Positions 1-7,493 of a stretch of 64,000 nucleotides of DNA are shown piece after piece. Numbering within the stretch: the first letter of the stretch is position 1; each line of letters begins with the position of its first letter. Position numbers and translations under genes: made by a program. This DNA comes from Lawsonibacter asaccharolyticus (GTDB taxonomy: Bacteria; Bacillota; Clostridia; Oscillospirales; Oscillospiraceae): the NCBI GenBank assembly GCA_003112755.1, contig BFBT01000001.1, forward strand, positions 992,001 to 1,056,000. The letters run 5' to 3'. The notes beneath the pieces are model-generated. The model did no database searches and was not told where the DNA came from. It was given only the letters and a program-made list of their open reading frames with translations.

Positions 1-6
1 GGCCGT

Positions 7-990
7 TTACTCCGCCAGAGCGGCGGTGATGATGGCCATGGAGTAGACCTCCTGGGCGTTGCAGCCGCGGCTGAGGTCGTTGATGGGGGCATTCAGGCCC
101 AGCAGGATGGGGCCGTAGGCCTCAAAGCCGCCCAGACGCTGGGCGATCTTGTAGCCGATGTTGCCCGCGTTGATGTCAGGGAAGATGAAGGTGTTGGCGT
201 AGCCGGCCACGGGGGAGCCGGGGAACTTCAGCTGGCCCACGGTGGGGGACACGGCGGCGTCAAACTGCATCTCGCCGTCCACGGGGATATCGGGCATGAG
301 TGCCTTGGCCTTCTCGCAGGCGTTGCGCATCTTGTCCACATCTTCCCCCTTGCCGGAGCCCTTGGTGGAGTAGCTCAGGAAAGCCACCTTGGGGGCGATG
401 CCGAAGATCTTGGCACACTTGGCGGTCTCCACGGCGATCTCCACCAGCTCGTCCTCCTCGGGCTTGATGTTGATGGCGCAGTCACCCATAGCCAGCACAT
501 CGTTGTCGCCGGTGGCGGAGGCGCGGACCAGGATAAAGCAGGAGGAGACGATCTTGTTGCCCGGCTTGGTCTTGACCAGCTGCAGGGCGGGGCGGACGGT
601 GTCGGCGGTGGAGTAGGTGGCGCCGCCCAGCAGGGCGTCGGCCACGCCCATCTTCACCAGCATGGTGCCAAAGTAGTTGCCCTTTTTCAGGGCGGCCCGG
701 CACTCATCGGCGGTCATCTTGCCCTTGCGCAGCTCCACCATCTTCTCCACCATGGCGTCCATGCCGTCATAGTTCTCCGGGTCAATGATGATGGCGCCGC
801 GGATATTGAAGCCGGCCTTCTCGGCGGCGGCCTGGACCTCCTCCTCGTTGCCCACCAGCACGGGGGTCAGGAAGGTCCCGGACAGCAGCCGGGCGGATGC
901 CTCCAGGATGCGGGGGTCGGTGCCATCGGTAAAGACGATCTTGCGGGGATGAGCCTTCAGTTTGTCGATCAGATTCTGAAACATGTGCAT
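7..990 (-). CDS. pta: Phosphate acetyltransferase
   Basis: Interconverts acetyl-CoA plus phosphate with acetyl phosphate plus CoA, the first step of acetate and ATP formation in the cytoplasm. The 327-residue product is the usual length for the short single-domain Pta. It carries the family signatures GGATYSTADTVRPALQ (122-137) and SYSTKGSG (206-213). I start at the ATG at 990 because GGAGGG lies seven bases before it; the upstream in-frame extension lacks a ribosome site and family similarity. No acetate kinase gene lies next to it inside the window. The gene ends a few bases from the window edge but is complete. Confidence 0.95.
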   Translation of the reverse strand: MHMFQNLIDKLKAHPRKIVFTDGTDPRILEASARLLSGTFLTPVLVGNEEEVQAAAEKAGFNIRGAIIIDPENYDGMDAMVEKMVELRKGKMTADECRAALKKGNYFGTMLVKMGVADALLGGATYSTADTVRPALQLVKTKPGNKIVSSCFILVRASATGDNDVLAMGDCAINIKPEEDELVEIAVETAKCAKIFGIAPKVAFLSYSTKGSGKGEDVDKMRNACEKAKALMPDIPVDGEMQFDAAVSPTVGQLKFPGSPVAGYANTFIFPDINAGNIGYKIAQRLGGFEAYGPILLGLNAPINDLSRGCNAQEVYSMAIITAALAE

Positions 991-1045
991 GGGTGATCCC
1001 TCCAACTTTTCGATTCGTGGCCGTAAGGCCGCTTTTCTGTCCCTT

Positions 1046-1074
1046 ATGGTAGCATTTTCAGCCAGAAATTTCAA
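1046..1074 (-). promoter_or_regulatory. Predicted pta promoter
   Basis: On the minus strand TTGAAA (1069-1074) and TACCAT (1046-1051) are separated by 17 bases and lie about 55 bases upstream of the pta start. Sequence match only. Confidence 0.4.
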
Positions 1075-1215
1075 GGCTTATCCGCTGCAGAAGCGCATAA
1101 AATTCCTGTGGGACCTCTTTTTTCAGTTTTCCCCGCTCCTTCCGGGAATAACAGCCCTGTTTTGGCGGCCGTTGTCCACCCATGTCAAATTTCCGCGAAA
1201 ATTTTCATTTTTCTC

Positions 1216-1244
1216 TTTACGTGGCGTAATGCTTCCGTTATACT
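1216..1244 (+). promoter_or_regulatory. Predicted promoter of the XRE regulator
   Basis: TTTACG (1216-1221), 17 bases, TATACT (1239-1244). Overlapping TATACT/AGTATA direct and inverted copies follow, which could be a binding site for the regulator itself. This promoter and that of pta fill the 327-base divergent gap. Confidence 0.45.
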
Positions 1245-1317
1245 ATACTGTATGTATTTCAGATCGAGATGAGATCCAGAAACGGCGGCCTGCGGGCCGC
1301 CCCTCGAGGTGAGAAAT

Positions 1318-2016
1318 TTGAACGCAGAATTTTCCCGCACCCTCTCCCTGCTGCGGCAGGAGCGGGGGGTCAGCCAGCGCACCGCAGCGGGTGCCCTGGG
1401 CATCTCCCAGGCCCTGCTGTCCCACTATGAGAACGGCATCCGGGAGCCCGGCCTGGCCTTCGTGGTCCGGGCCTGCGACTATTATGGGGTCTCCGCCGAC
1501 TTTCTCCTGGGCCGCACCCTCACCCGGGACGGCACCACCATTGCCCCGGAGGAGCTCTATGACCTGAGCGATGAGAAGGACAACTCCATGAGGGGCAGCG
1601 TACTGGCCCTGCTGTCCAAAAAGCTGCTGGTGAACTCGGTGGGCATGCTCTTCGACCTGCTGGGCAAGACCGGCAGCCGGGAGGCCATCCGCGCCGCCTC
1701 CAACTACCTGTCCACCGCTGTCTATAAGGTGTTCCGCCGCCTGTATCAGGCCAACCCGTCCAACAACCCGGACTTTTTCTCCGTCCCGGCCCGGCAGTTC
1801 GCCGCCGGCCTGCCCGAGGCTGACATGGCGTGCAGCGAGGTGGAGCTGTGCGAGGCCCTGGCCGGCCAGGGCAAGGACAAGAGCCGCATGCCCGAGCTGA
1901 GCCACGACATCCTGGCCCGGGACTACCCGGTGCTCTACCAGTCCATGTTCCAGCTGGTCCACACCACCGGCGAGCGCATCAACAAGACCTTTGCCGGCCG
2001 TCAGGACGGCAAGTGA
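1318..2016 (+). CDS. XRE-family transcriptional regulator
   Basis: Predicted cytoplasmic DNA-binding regulator. A Cro/C1-type helix-turn-helix spans about residues 5-60 (RQERGVSQRTAAGALGIS then QALLSHYENG). The remaining 170 residues are helical and match nothing I recognise; they may sense a ligand or dimerise. I prefer the TTG at 1318, which follows GAGGTGAG by four bases; a GTG at 1309 is the alternative start. It lies 29 bases before an mrp-type gene in the same direction and is probably cotranscribed with it, but no shared role is evident from sequence. Confidence 0.8.
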   Translation: MNAEFSRTLSLLRQERGVSQRTAAGALGISQALLSHYENGIREPGLAFVVRACDYYGVSADFLLGRTLTRDGTTIAPEELYDLSDEKDNSMRGSVLALLSKKLLVNSVGMLFDLLGKTGSREAIRAASNYLSTAVYKVFRRLYQANPSNNPDFFSVPARQFAAGLPEADMACSEVELCEALAGQGKDKSRMPELSHDILARDYPVLYQSMFQLVHTTGERINKTFAGRQDGK

Positions 2017-2045
2017 TCCCAACCATATGAAGGAGAGAATCGATC

Positions 2046-2858
2046 ATGCCTGAAAACTGCACCCATGACTGCTCTACCTGCGGCGAGAGCTGCAGCGAGC
2101 GGGACCTGCGCGTCCCTGCCAACGCCCTGTCCAGCATCAAGAAGGTGATCGCCGTGGTCAGCGGCAAGGGGGGCGTGGGCAAGAGCACCGTCACCTCCTC
2201 CCTGGCCGTAGCCATGGCCCGCCGGGGCCGGAAGGTGGCCGTGCTGGACGCCGACATCACCGGCCCCTCCATCCCCATGGCTTTCGGAGTCCACCAGCGG
2301 GCCACCGGCACCGACGCGGGCATCGACCCCGCCGTCACCCCCTCCGGCATCAAGCTCATGTCCCTGAACCTGCTCACCGCCAACGAGACCGACCCCGTGG
2401 TCTGGCGTGGCCCGGTCATCGCCAACGTGGTCAAGCAGTTCTGGTCCGACGTGGTGTGGGGCGAGGTGGACTATATGTTCGTGGACATGCCCCCTGGAAC
2501 GGGGGACGTGCCCCTCACCGTGTTCCAGTCCCTGCCGGTGGACGGCATCATCGTGGTCACCTCCCCCCAGGATCTGGTGTCCATGATCGTCTCCAAGGCG
2601 GTGCACATGGCGGAGATGATGTCCATCCCGGTGCTGGGCCTCATTGAAAATTACAGCTGGTATCAGTGCCCCGACTGCGGTGCCCGTCACGCCATCTTCG
2701 GGGAGAGCCGCCTGGAGGAGGTGGCCCGGGAGCTGGGCCTGCCCATCCTGGCCCGCCTGCCCATTGACCCCGCCCTGGCCGCCGCCTGCGACGCCGGAAA
2801 GGTGGAGGGGGCGGAGCGCAATTACCTGGAGGAAGTGGCCGCCCAGCTGGACCGCTGA
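2046..2858 (+). CDS. Mrp/NBP35-family iron-sulfur carrier ATPase
   Basis: Predicted cytoplasmic P-loop ATPase that carries Fe-S clusters to apoproteins (Mrp/ApbC/NBP35 family). The deviant Walker A motif GKGGVGKST is at 40-48, the family signature DADITGPS at about 68-75, and DMPPGTGD near 147-154. C208 and C211 form the conserved C-x2-C cluster motif. The N-terminus adds C5, C9, C12 and C16, which recalls the N-terminal cluster of NBP35 proteins and is absent from plain ApbC. The length, 270 residues, is normal for Clostridia. A strong terminator follows directly. Confidence 0.92.
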   Translation: MPENCTHDCSTCGESCSERDLRVPANALSSIKKVIAVVSGKGGVGKSTVTSSLAVAMARRGRKVAVLDADITGPSIPMAFGVHQRATGTDAGIDPAVTPSGIKLMSLNLLTANETDPVVWRGPVIANVVKQFWSDVVWGEVDYMFVDMPPGTGDVPLTVFQSLPVDGIIVVTSPQDLVSMIVSKAVHMAEMMSIPVLGLIENYSWYQCPDCGARHAIFGESRLEEVARELGLPILARLPIDPALAAACDAGKVEGAERNYLEEVAAQLDR

Positions 2859-2877
2859 CCCCTGTCCTGCACGCCCA

Positions 2878-2911
2878 CAGGGGGCGGCAGCCTGACCGCT
2901 GCCGCCCCCTG
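2878..2911 (+). terminator. Intrinsic terminator after mrp
   Basis: A perfect 14-bp stem (CAGGGGGCGGCAGC, 2878-2891, with 2898-2911) and a six-base loop, followed by TTTCTGTT. Confidence 0.75.
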
Positions 2912-2939
2912 TTTCTGTTCCCTCCGGGGCCGCCCGGGG

Positions 2940-2968
2940 GTGACATTTCCCCCCGCCTGTGTTACACT
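2940..2968 (+). promoter_or_regulatory. Predicted promoter of ECF module 1
   Basis: GTGACA (2940-2945), 17 bases, TACACT (2963-2968), 26 bases before the sigma gene start. It resembles a housekeeping promoter and lacks the TGTC-N16-CGTC element seen inside the module. Confidence 0.45.
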
Positions 2969-2993
2969 GGACAGAGGGAGAGGGGGCGAGTCC

Positions 2994-3530
2994 ATGCTGG
3001 TCTACCTGGCGATGATCCCCACAGAGGAGGGCCGCAACAAGTTCGCCCTCCTCTACTGGGAATATCGGGACCTGATGTTCTATCTGGCCCTGCGCATCCT
3101 GGGCAGTCAGCAGGACGCGGAGGACGCGGTGCAGGAGGCCCTGCTCCGCATCACGGAAATCATCGAAAAAATTCATGACCCGGTCTGTCCGGAAACGAAG
3201 GCCCTGGTCGGTATGATAGTAGAGGGCAAGGCACTGGATCTGTACCGCCGCCGGCGGCGGCTGGGGGCGGAGCCCCTGGAGGACTGGGCCCCGGCGCAGG
3301 CCGGCCGCCCCCCGGAGGAGGCGTCCTCCCTCCGGGAGCTGACGGCCCAGGCCATGGCCCGGCTCCCCGCCCGTCAGCGGACGGTGCTGCTGCTGAAATA
3401 TGACCGGGGACTGGACAACCGGGAGATCGCCCGGGTGCTGGACATGACCGTGTCCGCCGTGGAGCGCACCGTGTCCCGGGCCAAGGCCCGGCTGCGGGAG
3501 GCTCTTGAGGGATTGGGGGTGGAGGTATGA
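2994..3530 (+). CDS. ECF-type RNA polymerase sigma factor (module 1)
   Basis: Predicted extracytoplasmic-function sigma factor of 178 residues. Region 2 lies at about 20-60 (FYLALRILGSQQDAEDAVQEA), and region 4 near 115-172 (LPARQRTVLLLKYDRG, then an HTH). I start at the ATG at 2994 because the paralogous sigma at 22174-22707 begins at the same point (MLVYLAMI versus MLIYLTMI) and a purine-rich ribosome site precedes it. Its last codons overlap the downstream anti-sigma gene (ATGA), so the two are translationally coupled. The stimulus is unknown. The paralogue in inverted orientation is about 19 kb away. Confidence 0.9.
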   Translation: MLVYLAMIPTEEGRNKFALLYWEYRDLMFYLALRILGSQQDAEDAVQEALLRITEIIEKIHDPVCPETKALVGMIVEGKALDLYRRRRRLGAEPLEDWAPAQAGRPPEEASSLRELTAQAMARLPARQRTVLLLKYDRGLDNREIARVLDMTVSAVERTVSRAKARLREALEGLGVEV

Positions 3531-4222
3531 CTGATCAGGAGCTGGACCGGCTGCTCAGCCAGGCCGCGCCCATGGCCCGGGACCTGTGGCTCTCCTCCCT
3601 GCCCGGGGACGGGGAGCTGCCCCAGGCCCGGCCCTCCCCCGCCTTTCAGCGCCGGATGGACCGCCTGATCCGCCGGATGGGGCGCTCCCCCCGGCGGGTC
3701 CGTGCCCTGGCCCAGGTGCGGCGGGCGGCGGCGGTGGCGCTGGTCTTTCTGGCGGTGGGCTTCTCCGGCCTGATGGTCACCTCCCAGGCCTTCCGGGCCC
3801 AGGTGCTGGAGGTGCTGGTCCAGGTCTATGAGGAGATCACCAACTTCCGTTTCTCCGCCGAGGGCGAAACAGATCGGACAGCCGGAGATTTTGTTCTTAC
3901 CTACCTCCCGCAGGGGATGGAGGAGACTGTACGGCAGTCCAGCAGAATCAGGCACTATATTTGTTTCGAGGACAACGCTGGAAATATGTTGGAAGTAACC
4001 CACATCGTAGTGGGCGCCAATGCATCCAGTATTCTGGGAGTAGACACTGAGGACGCAGAGGTTGAGTACTTCAAAATCCATAACTCAGAAGCCATGGCAA
4101 TTTCAAAAAATCTGGATCATACTATTTTTTGGACCGAAGACAACTGCTACTATTTGTTGTCCGGGACCATTCCTATGGAAGAGCTGAAACAGGTCGCATT
4201 GGGTCTGGAACCCATTTCTTAA
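3527..4222 (+). CDS. Membrane anti-sigma factor with DUF4367-like domain (module 1)
   Basis: Predicted partner of the preceding ECF sigma, which it would hold inactive at the membrane. The cytoplasmic N-terminus (1-65) is followed by one membrane segment near 67-84 (AAAVALVFLAVGFSGLMV) and an external C-terminal domain of about 130 residues resembling DUF4367, ending with the GTIPMEELKQVALGLE pattern. It overlaps the sigma gene by four bases. It is closely paralogous to 21491-22177, and a third copy survives only as a tail fragment at 18841-19015. The second half is more AT-rich than the first. Confidence 0.85.
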   Translation: MTDQELDRLLSQAAPMARDLWLSSLPGDGELPQARPSPAFQRRMDRLIRRMGRSPRRVRALAQVRRAAAVALVFLAVGFSGLMVTSQAFRAQVLEVLVQVYEEITNFRFSAEGETDRTAGDFVLTYLPQGMEETVRQSSRIRHYICFEDNAGNMLEVTHIVVGANASSILGVDTEDAEVEYFKIHNSEAMAISKNLDHTIFWTEDNCYYLLSGTIPMEELKQVALGLEPIS

Positions 4223-4250
4223 AAATTTTTCAAAAAAATTTTGATTTCCT

Positions 4251-4274
4251 TGTCCGGAATCGCCTCCTTTCGTC
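4251..4274 (+). promoter_or_regulatory. Candidate ECF-sigma promoter TGTC-N16-CGTC (module 1)
   Basis: TGTC (4251-4254) and CGTC (4271-4274) are separated by 16 bases, with GCCTCC at spacer positions 8-13. The same arrangement occurs on the minus strand at 21421-21444, also between the anti-sigma gene and the first secreted-protein gene. ECF promoters typically pair an AAC-type -35 with a CGTC-type -10 at about this spacing. Assignment to the local sigma factor is inference. Confidence 0.5.
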
Positions 4275-4311
4275 GGTATATTAGTAGGACCGATGAAGGG
4301 AGGTGATTTTT

Positions 4312-4755
4312 ATGCGCAAGAAACCCATGCGCTGGCTGGCGGCGGGGATGGCCCTGTGCCTGACCCTGGTGACCACCCCCGCCGCCTCTGCCGCCCAGCC
4401 GCCCCAGGACACGCCCGTTTTTGAAGAAATCGTTCCTTATTCCCTCTATATCAAAAACCAAGGATGTGACCTGATGATCTCCGACAGGACCGCATTTATC
4501 GAAGGCTGGGTGAGTGGACAGACCGGGCGTTCCACCGAATGTGAGGTACGGGTGGAGCTCCAGCAAAAATCCGGCTCCTTCGCCTGGATACTGGTGGACT
4601 CCTGGACCGACCGCCAGGACGGGACCCGGGCATCTGTCTCTGAGACGGTGTCTGTGACCCCCGGCGAGACCTACCGGGTCAAGGCGGTGGTCACTGTCTG
4701 GGCCGGCAGTGACTCAGAAACCGCAACCATCTACTCTGAAATCCAGACAGCGTAA
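4312..4755 (+). CDS. Small secreted protein (module 1)
   Basis: Function unknown. The 147-residue product starts with a clear Sec signal peptide (basic MRKKPMRW, a hydrophobic core, then TTPAASA-A, cleavage near residue 27). The mature part of about 120 residues looks like a small beta-rich domain: VRVELQQKSGSFAW, then TYRVKAVVTVWAGS. The ATG at 4312 follows GGGAGGTGA by five bases. A close paralogue at 20940-21383 shares the leader from ribosome site through start codon. Its place after the sigma/anti-sigma pair suggests it is a regulon member acting outside the membrane. Confidence 0.8.
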   Translation: MRKKPMRWLAAGMALCLTLVTTPAASAAQPPQDTPVFEEIVPYSLYIKNQGCDLMISDRTAFIEGWVSGQTGRSTECEVRVELQQKSGSFAWILVDSWTDRQDGTRASVSETVSVTPGETYRVKAVVTVWAGSDSETATIYSEIQTA

Positions 4756-4828
4756 CATTTGACAACACTACTTTTTCGCTATTTTCCAACTTACGATTAA
4801 AATTTCATATTGAAAGGAAGGAATCACG

Positions 4829-5740
4829 ATGAAGAAAAGACTCTTATCGTTATTTTTGTGTGCCACAGCCCTGATTTCTTTATTTTCTATAAACTCTTTT
4901 GCTTCTTTTAATAGTATTTCCTCTATTTATGAAAACAAAAATCAGAACACTACAACTATAAACACCATGTCTGAATACGAAATTGCAGTCCAAGAATCTC
5001 TACAATTTCAACGTTCTGGACAAAGCGGAGAAGATCCTCTTGCGGCCTATGAACGGGCTTTCAAAAAGTTATGTGAACTTCCGGCCGACATGCTCATGAA
5101 CAACGGTTACAGCAGTGAAGAAGTCTCACTTATGAAAGCTTATCTGTCTGGTAGTGTTTCTTTTGATGTAGCAGCCATGCGTGCATCTGCAAGCTTGAGC
5201 AGCGACCTTCGTTGTACAAAGCATACATCAACACAATACACATGTGTTTACAGCTGGGAGTGGGACAAAATTCCTGCCGGAGAAGATACCGCTGGATATG
5301 CCTTAACCATGGTTGGAATTAATGAAAATAGCCAATCCATTGAAACAAAAAAGGTTGCACAAAACTCATCTGTTTATTATTATAATGAAGATGGAACATA
5401 TTATAAATACGAAACGCCTTCAACTACTGTCCGTCAAAATTATATCGTATGCTACTATGATAAATATAAAATCAATGATGAAGGCGATTCCCGTATATGG
5501 GCTAAAAGAGGTAATGTCTCTTACTCTGTTACACCCGTAATAAGTGGAAATTATTTTGAAGCACTTCGTGCTCAAGGAGCATATTTTTCCTCGGATCAAG
5601 GTGGAGTTGATATCAGTGTTTCATTCTCTTACGGTGTTGCCAGCATCTCTGCCTCTACCACAATACTTGGATCTGATGTCGGTCCTCGTGGAGAAGAGCA
5701 CTGTATCTATTACAATGACGGGACTGAAGAACCTCAATGA
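4829..5740 (+). CDS. Secreted protein of unknown function, AT-rich (module 1)
   Basis: A 303-residue protein with a Sec signal peptide (MKKRLLSLFLCATALISLFS, cleavage near NSFA-S). The mature chain is rich in Ser, Thr and Tyr, with no membrane anchor or recognised domain. Base composition is much more AT-rich than its neighbours and codon use differs, which points to horizontal acquisition or relaxed selection. AAAGGAAGG precedes the ATG. The stop overlaps the next gene (ATGA). In the second module the equivalent position holds a different AT-rich secreted protein of 424 residues (19621-20895). Confidence 0.75.
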   Translation: MKKRLLSLFLCATALISLFSINSFASFNSISSIYENKNQNTTTINTMSEYEIAVQESLQFQRSGQSGEDPLAAYERAFKKLCELPADMLMNNGYSSEEVSLMKAYLSGSVSFDVAAMRASASLSSDLRCTKHTSTQYTCVYSWEWDKIPAGEDTAGYALTMVGINENSQSIETKKVAQNSSVYYYNEDGTYYKYETPSTTVRQNYIVCYYDKYKINDEGDSRIWAKRGNVSYSVTPVISGNYFEALRAQGAYFSSDQGGVDISVSFSYGVASISASTTILGSDVGPRGEEHCIYYNDGTEEPQ

Positions 5741-6258
5741 AAAAGTTAGATAGGAAGCCTTTCCTTCGGTCTATGCTCCTGGTATTGTTGTTCCTGTGCT
5801 CCTTCTGTCTGGGGGGTGTCTTATCTCCCTTTGGGGTTCAGGATGGGGAGGCCTATGTTTGGCCCCAGGATGAAAAATTTCCCAAGGAGATGGGGTATTT
5901 CCGCAGCGGTCAGGTGGTCTATACCCAGTACAGAGAGCACTATGCGGATGGCACCGGCGTCTATCAGGATGCGCCCTGCTGGAATATCTATATTCGGGGC
6001 GCCAGTATCCCAGACGTCATCAGCTACATCAACCAGCTGAAGCAGTGCGGGTTCTCCTATCGGAGCCTGAGCGGCGGCGAAGAACCTCCTTTTTCCTTTG
6101 AATGGGGTGGGTTTGAGTGGCGGGGCGTCTCCCAGGATGCCAGTATCTTGATTATGATGGCGGAGGAGGAGGTCCCTTCCACCGTCTCCAATGAGCCGCT
6201 TCCTATTCTCAGCAATCTCTATATCACCCTCATCGACGGCGTTGTCTGGGATACATAA
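5737..6258 (+). CDS. Membrane-anchored protein of unknown function (module 1)
   Basis: A 173-residue protein with an N-terminal hydrophobic segment (about 12-30, SMLLVLLFLCSFCLGGVL), probably an uncleaved anchor or signal, and an external domain of about 140 residues containing SIPDVISYINQLKQCGFSY. It overlaps the upstream secreted-protein gene by four bases and so is translationally coupled to it. It occupies the same place as 19104-19613 in the second module, but I see no convincing sequence similarity between the two. Function not recognised. Confidence 0.7.
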   Translation: MKKLDRKPFLRSMLLVLLFLCSFCLGGVLSPFGVQDGEAYVWPQDEKFPKEMGYFRSGQVVYTQYREHYADGTGVYQDAPCWNIYIRGASIPDVISYINQLKQCGFSYRSLSGGEEPPFSFEWGGFEWRGVSQDASILIMMAEEEVPSTVSNEPLPILSNLYITLIDGVVWDT

Positions 6259-6274
6259 TAGCAAGACCTTCTGA

Positions 6275-6442
6275 GCTATCACCCTGGGCCTGGAGGCATC
6301 CGGCGGGGCGGGGCCGCACCTATACCGCCGGATGCTGCTGGCCGGCTCCTTCCTCCTCCCGGTCATCCTCTGCGTCCACTTCATTCACGACAAGTACAAA
6401 CTGTACGGCTGGCAGACGCGGGGCAGGCTGTCCAGGACCTAA
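6275..6442 (+). pseudogene. Open fragment: anti-sigma-like end plus short hydrophobic tail
   Basis: Reading from 6275 gives AITLGLEAS, close to the ALGLEPIS end of the anti-sigma protein, then a hydrophobic stretch LLPVILCVHFIHDKYKLYG and a stop at 6440-6442. The same pattern (PVILCAHLIYDKHKG, stop at 7081-7083) recurs before the next small gene. No ribosome site is visible. I read it as a leftover gene end from an earlier duplication; a short membrane peptide starting at the ATG at 6332 is the alternative. Confidence 0.3.
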
Positions 6443-6460
6443 CCAAGGGAGTTGGATCTT

Positions 6461-6949
6461 ATGCGCTGGGCAAAGGTGAGAGAAAAGGCCAAAAAATACG
6501 CTCCTCTTATTGCTCTCCTGTACTTTTTCTTCCTGCTGAACGGGGAACGCCACGAAAATCATGTCCTCCAGAGCGAGCTGGCCCAGCTGGACCACCATCT
6601 GGAGATGGAGTTCACCAGCACGAAGGACTTTCTGGCTGGCAATCTCTCCTCCCCGGACTATCATGACTCCATGATCTGGGAGGCCGAACAGCTGCGGACC
6701 ATTGCGTCTTGTGGATATTATTTCCAGAGTTCCGGGTTCGGGGCGGATGACGCCTGGCTGGAGGTCTTTTCCGAGCTGAGTCAGTTTGTCCAAAGCCCGG
6801 AATCCTTTCAGCAGCTCACCCCTCAGGAGCGGGAGACCCTGGTCGCTTTTCTGAATGACTATTCCTATCAGAATGACCCGGTGCTGGAGCCGGGGGACAC
6901 GGCGGAGGTCTTGGACTGTCTGGCCGGGGCGCTGGAGCGGCAGGACTGA
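6461..6949 (+). CDS. Single-pass membrane protein, paralogue of 7490-7951
   Basis: Function unknown. The 162-residue protein has one N-terminal membrane segment (about 15-29, YAPLIALLYFFFLLN) and a helical, acidic domain of about 130 residues. It aligns by eye with 7490-7951 over the membrane anchor, the WLEVFSELSQF / WGQLGEVLVEL region and LTPQERETLVAFLND / IPPREMQKITAYLNG. The ATG at 6461 follows AGGGAG by nine bases; an upstream TTG is less likely. It belongs to a run of three small membrane genes behind ECF module 1. Confidence 0.7.
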   Translation: MRWAKVREKAKKYAPLIALLYFFFLLNGERHENHVLQSELAQLDHHLEMEFTSTKDFLAGNLSSPDYHDSMIWEAEQLRTIASCGYYFQSSGFGADDAWLEVFSELSQFVQSPESFQQLTPQERETLVAFLNDYSYQNDPVLEPGDTAEVLDCLAGALERQD

Positions 6950-7007
6950 ACGGCGGCCCCCTGTGCCCCGCACCGCCCCATGCTCCCGCTCCCGACGGGC
7001 GTCAAAA

Positions 7008-7083
7008 CCTGATCCTGCTGGCCTTCCCGGTCATCCTCTGCGCTCACCTCATTTACGACAAGCACAAGGGGAAGAGCTCATAA
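7008..7083 (+). pseudogene. Second copy of the hydrophobic gene-end fragment
   Basis: Reads LILLAFPVILCAHLIYDKHK and then a stop at 7081-7083. It matches the fragment that ends at 6442 (LLPVILCVHFIHDKYK) and again sits just before a small membrane gene. No start codon with a ribosome site is seen. Interpreted as a duplicated remnant. Confidence 0.3.
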
Positions 7084-7160
7084 AGGCCGCCGGCGGAGCA
7101 TCTCTTCGCTCATTCTCCGCCCCCGTGCCAGATCGTTCTGAACAGCGAAAGGAGCTTCTT

Positions 7161-7493
7161 ATGGCCCGTACTCATTTGAGAAAACGCATCCTTCTGCCCC
7201 TGCTGGTCCTCTCCCTGACCACAGGCGTCTTTCTGGCTGTCCAACTGGCAGAGGCGGACCAGGACCGCTGGGACCTGAGCCCGGAGGTGCAGGCCGACCT
7301 CCTGGCCCGCTACCCCAAGGAGATCGCCCTGGTCGAGGAGCTCTGGGACATCCAAGTGGACCGCATCGACGAGAGCACCCGGGAGGCCATCACCCACACC
7401 GCCAACCACCACCTCGGTCCCTCCTATCGGTTCTCCGAACTGATGACCGAAATTTCTCTGGCCAAGCGTGGCTTTTGGAGCGTGAAGAGATGA
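7161..7493 (+). CDS. Small membrane-anchored protein
   Basis: A 110-residue protein with an N-terminal signal or anchor (RKRILLPLLVLSLTTGVFLA, about 7-26) and a short external domain containing LLARYPKEIALVEELWDI. AAAGGAG lies six bases before the ATG at 7161. The stop overlaps the next gene (ATGA), indicating translational coupling. It does not match a family I know. It may be a shortened relative of its neighbours or their partner. Confidence 0.65.
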   Translation: MARTHLRKRILLPLLVLSLTTGVFLAVQLAEADQDRWDLSPEVQADLLARYPKEIALVEELWDIQVDRIDESTREAITHTANHHLGPSYRFSELMTEISLAKRGFWSVKR

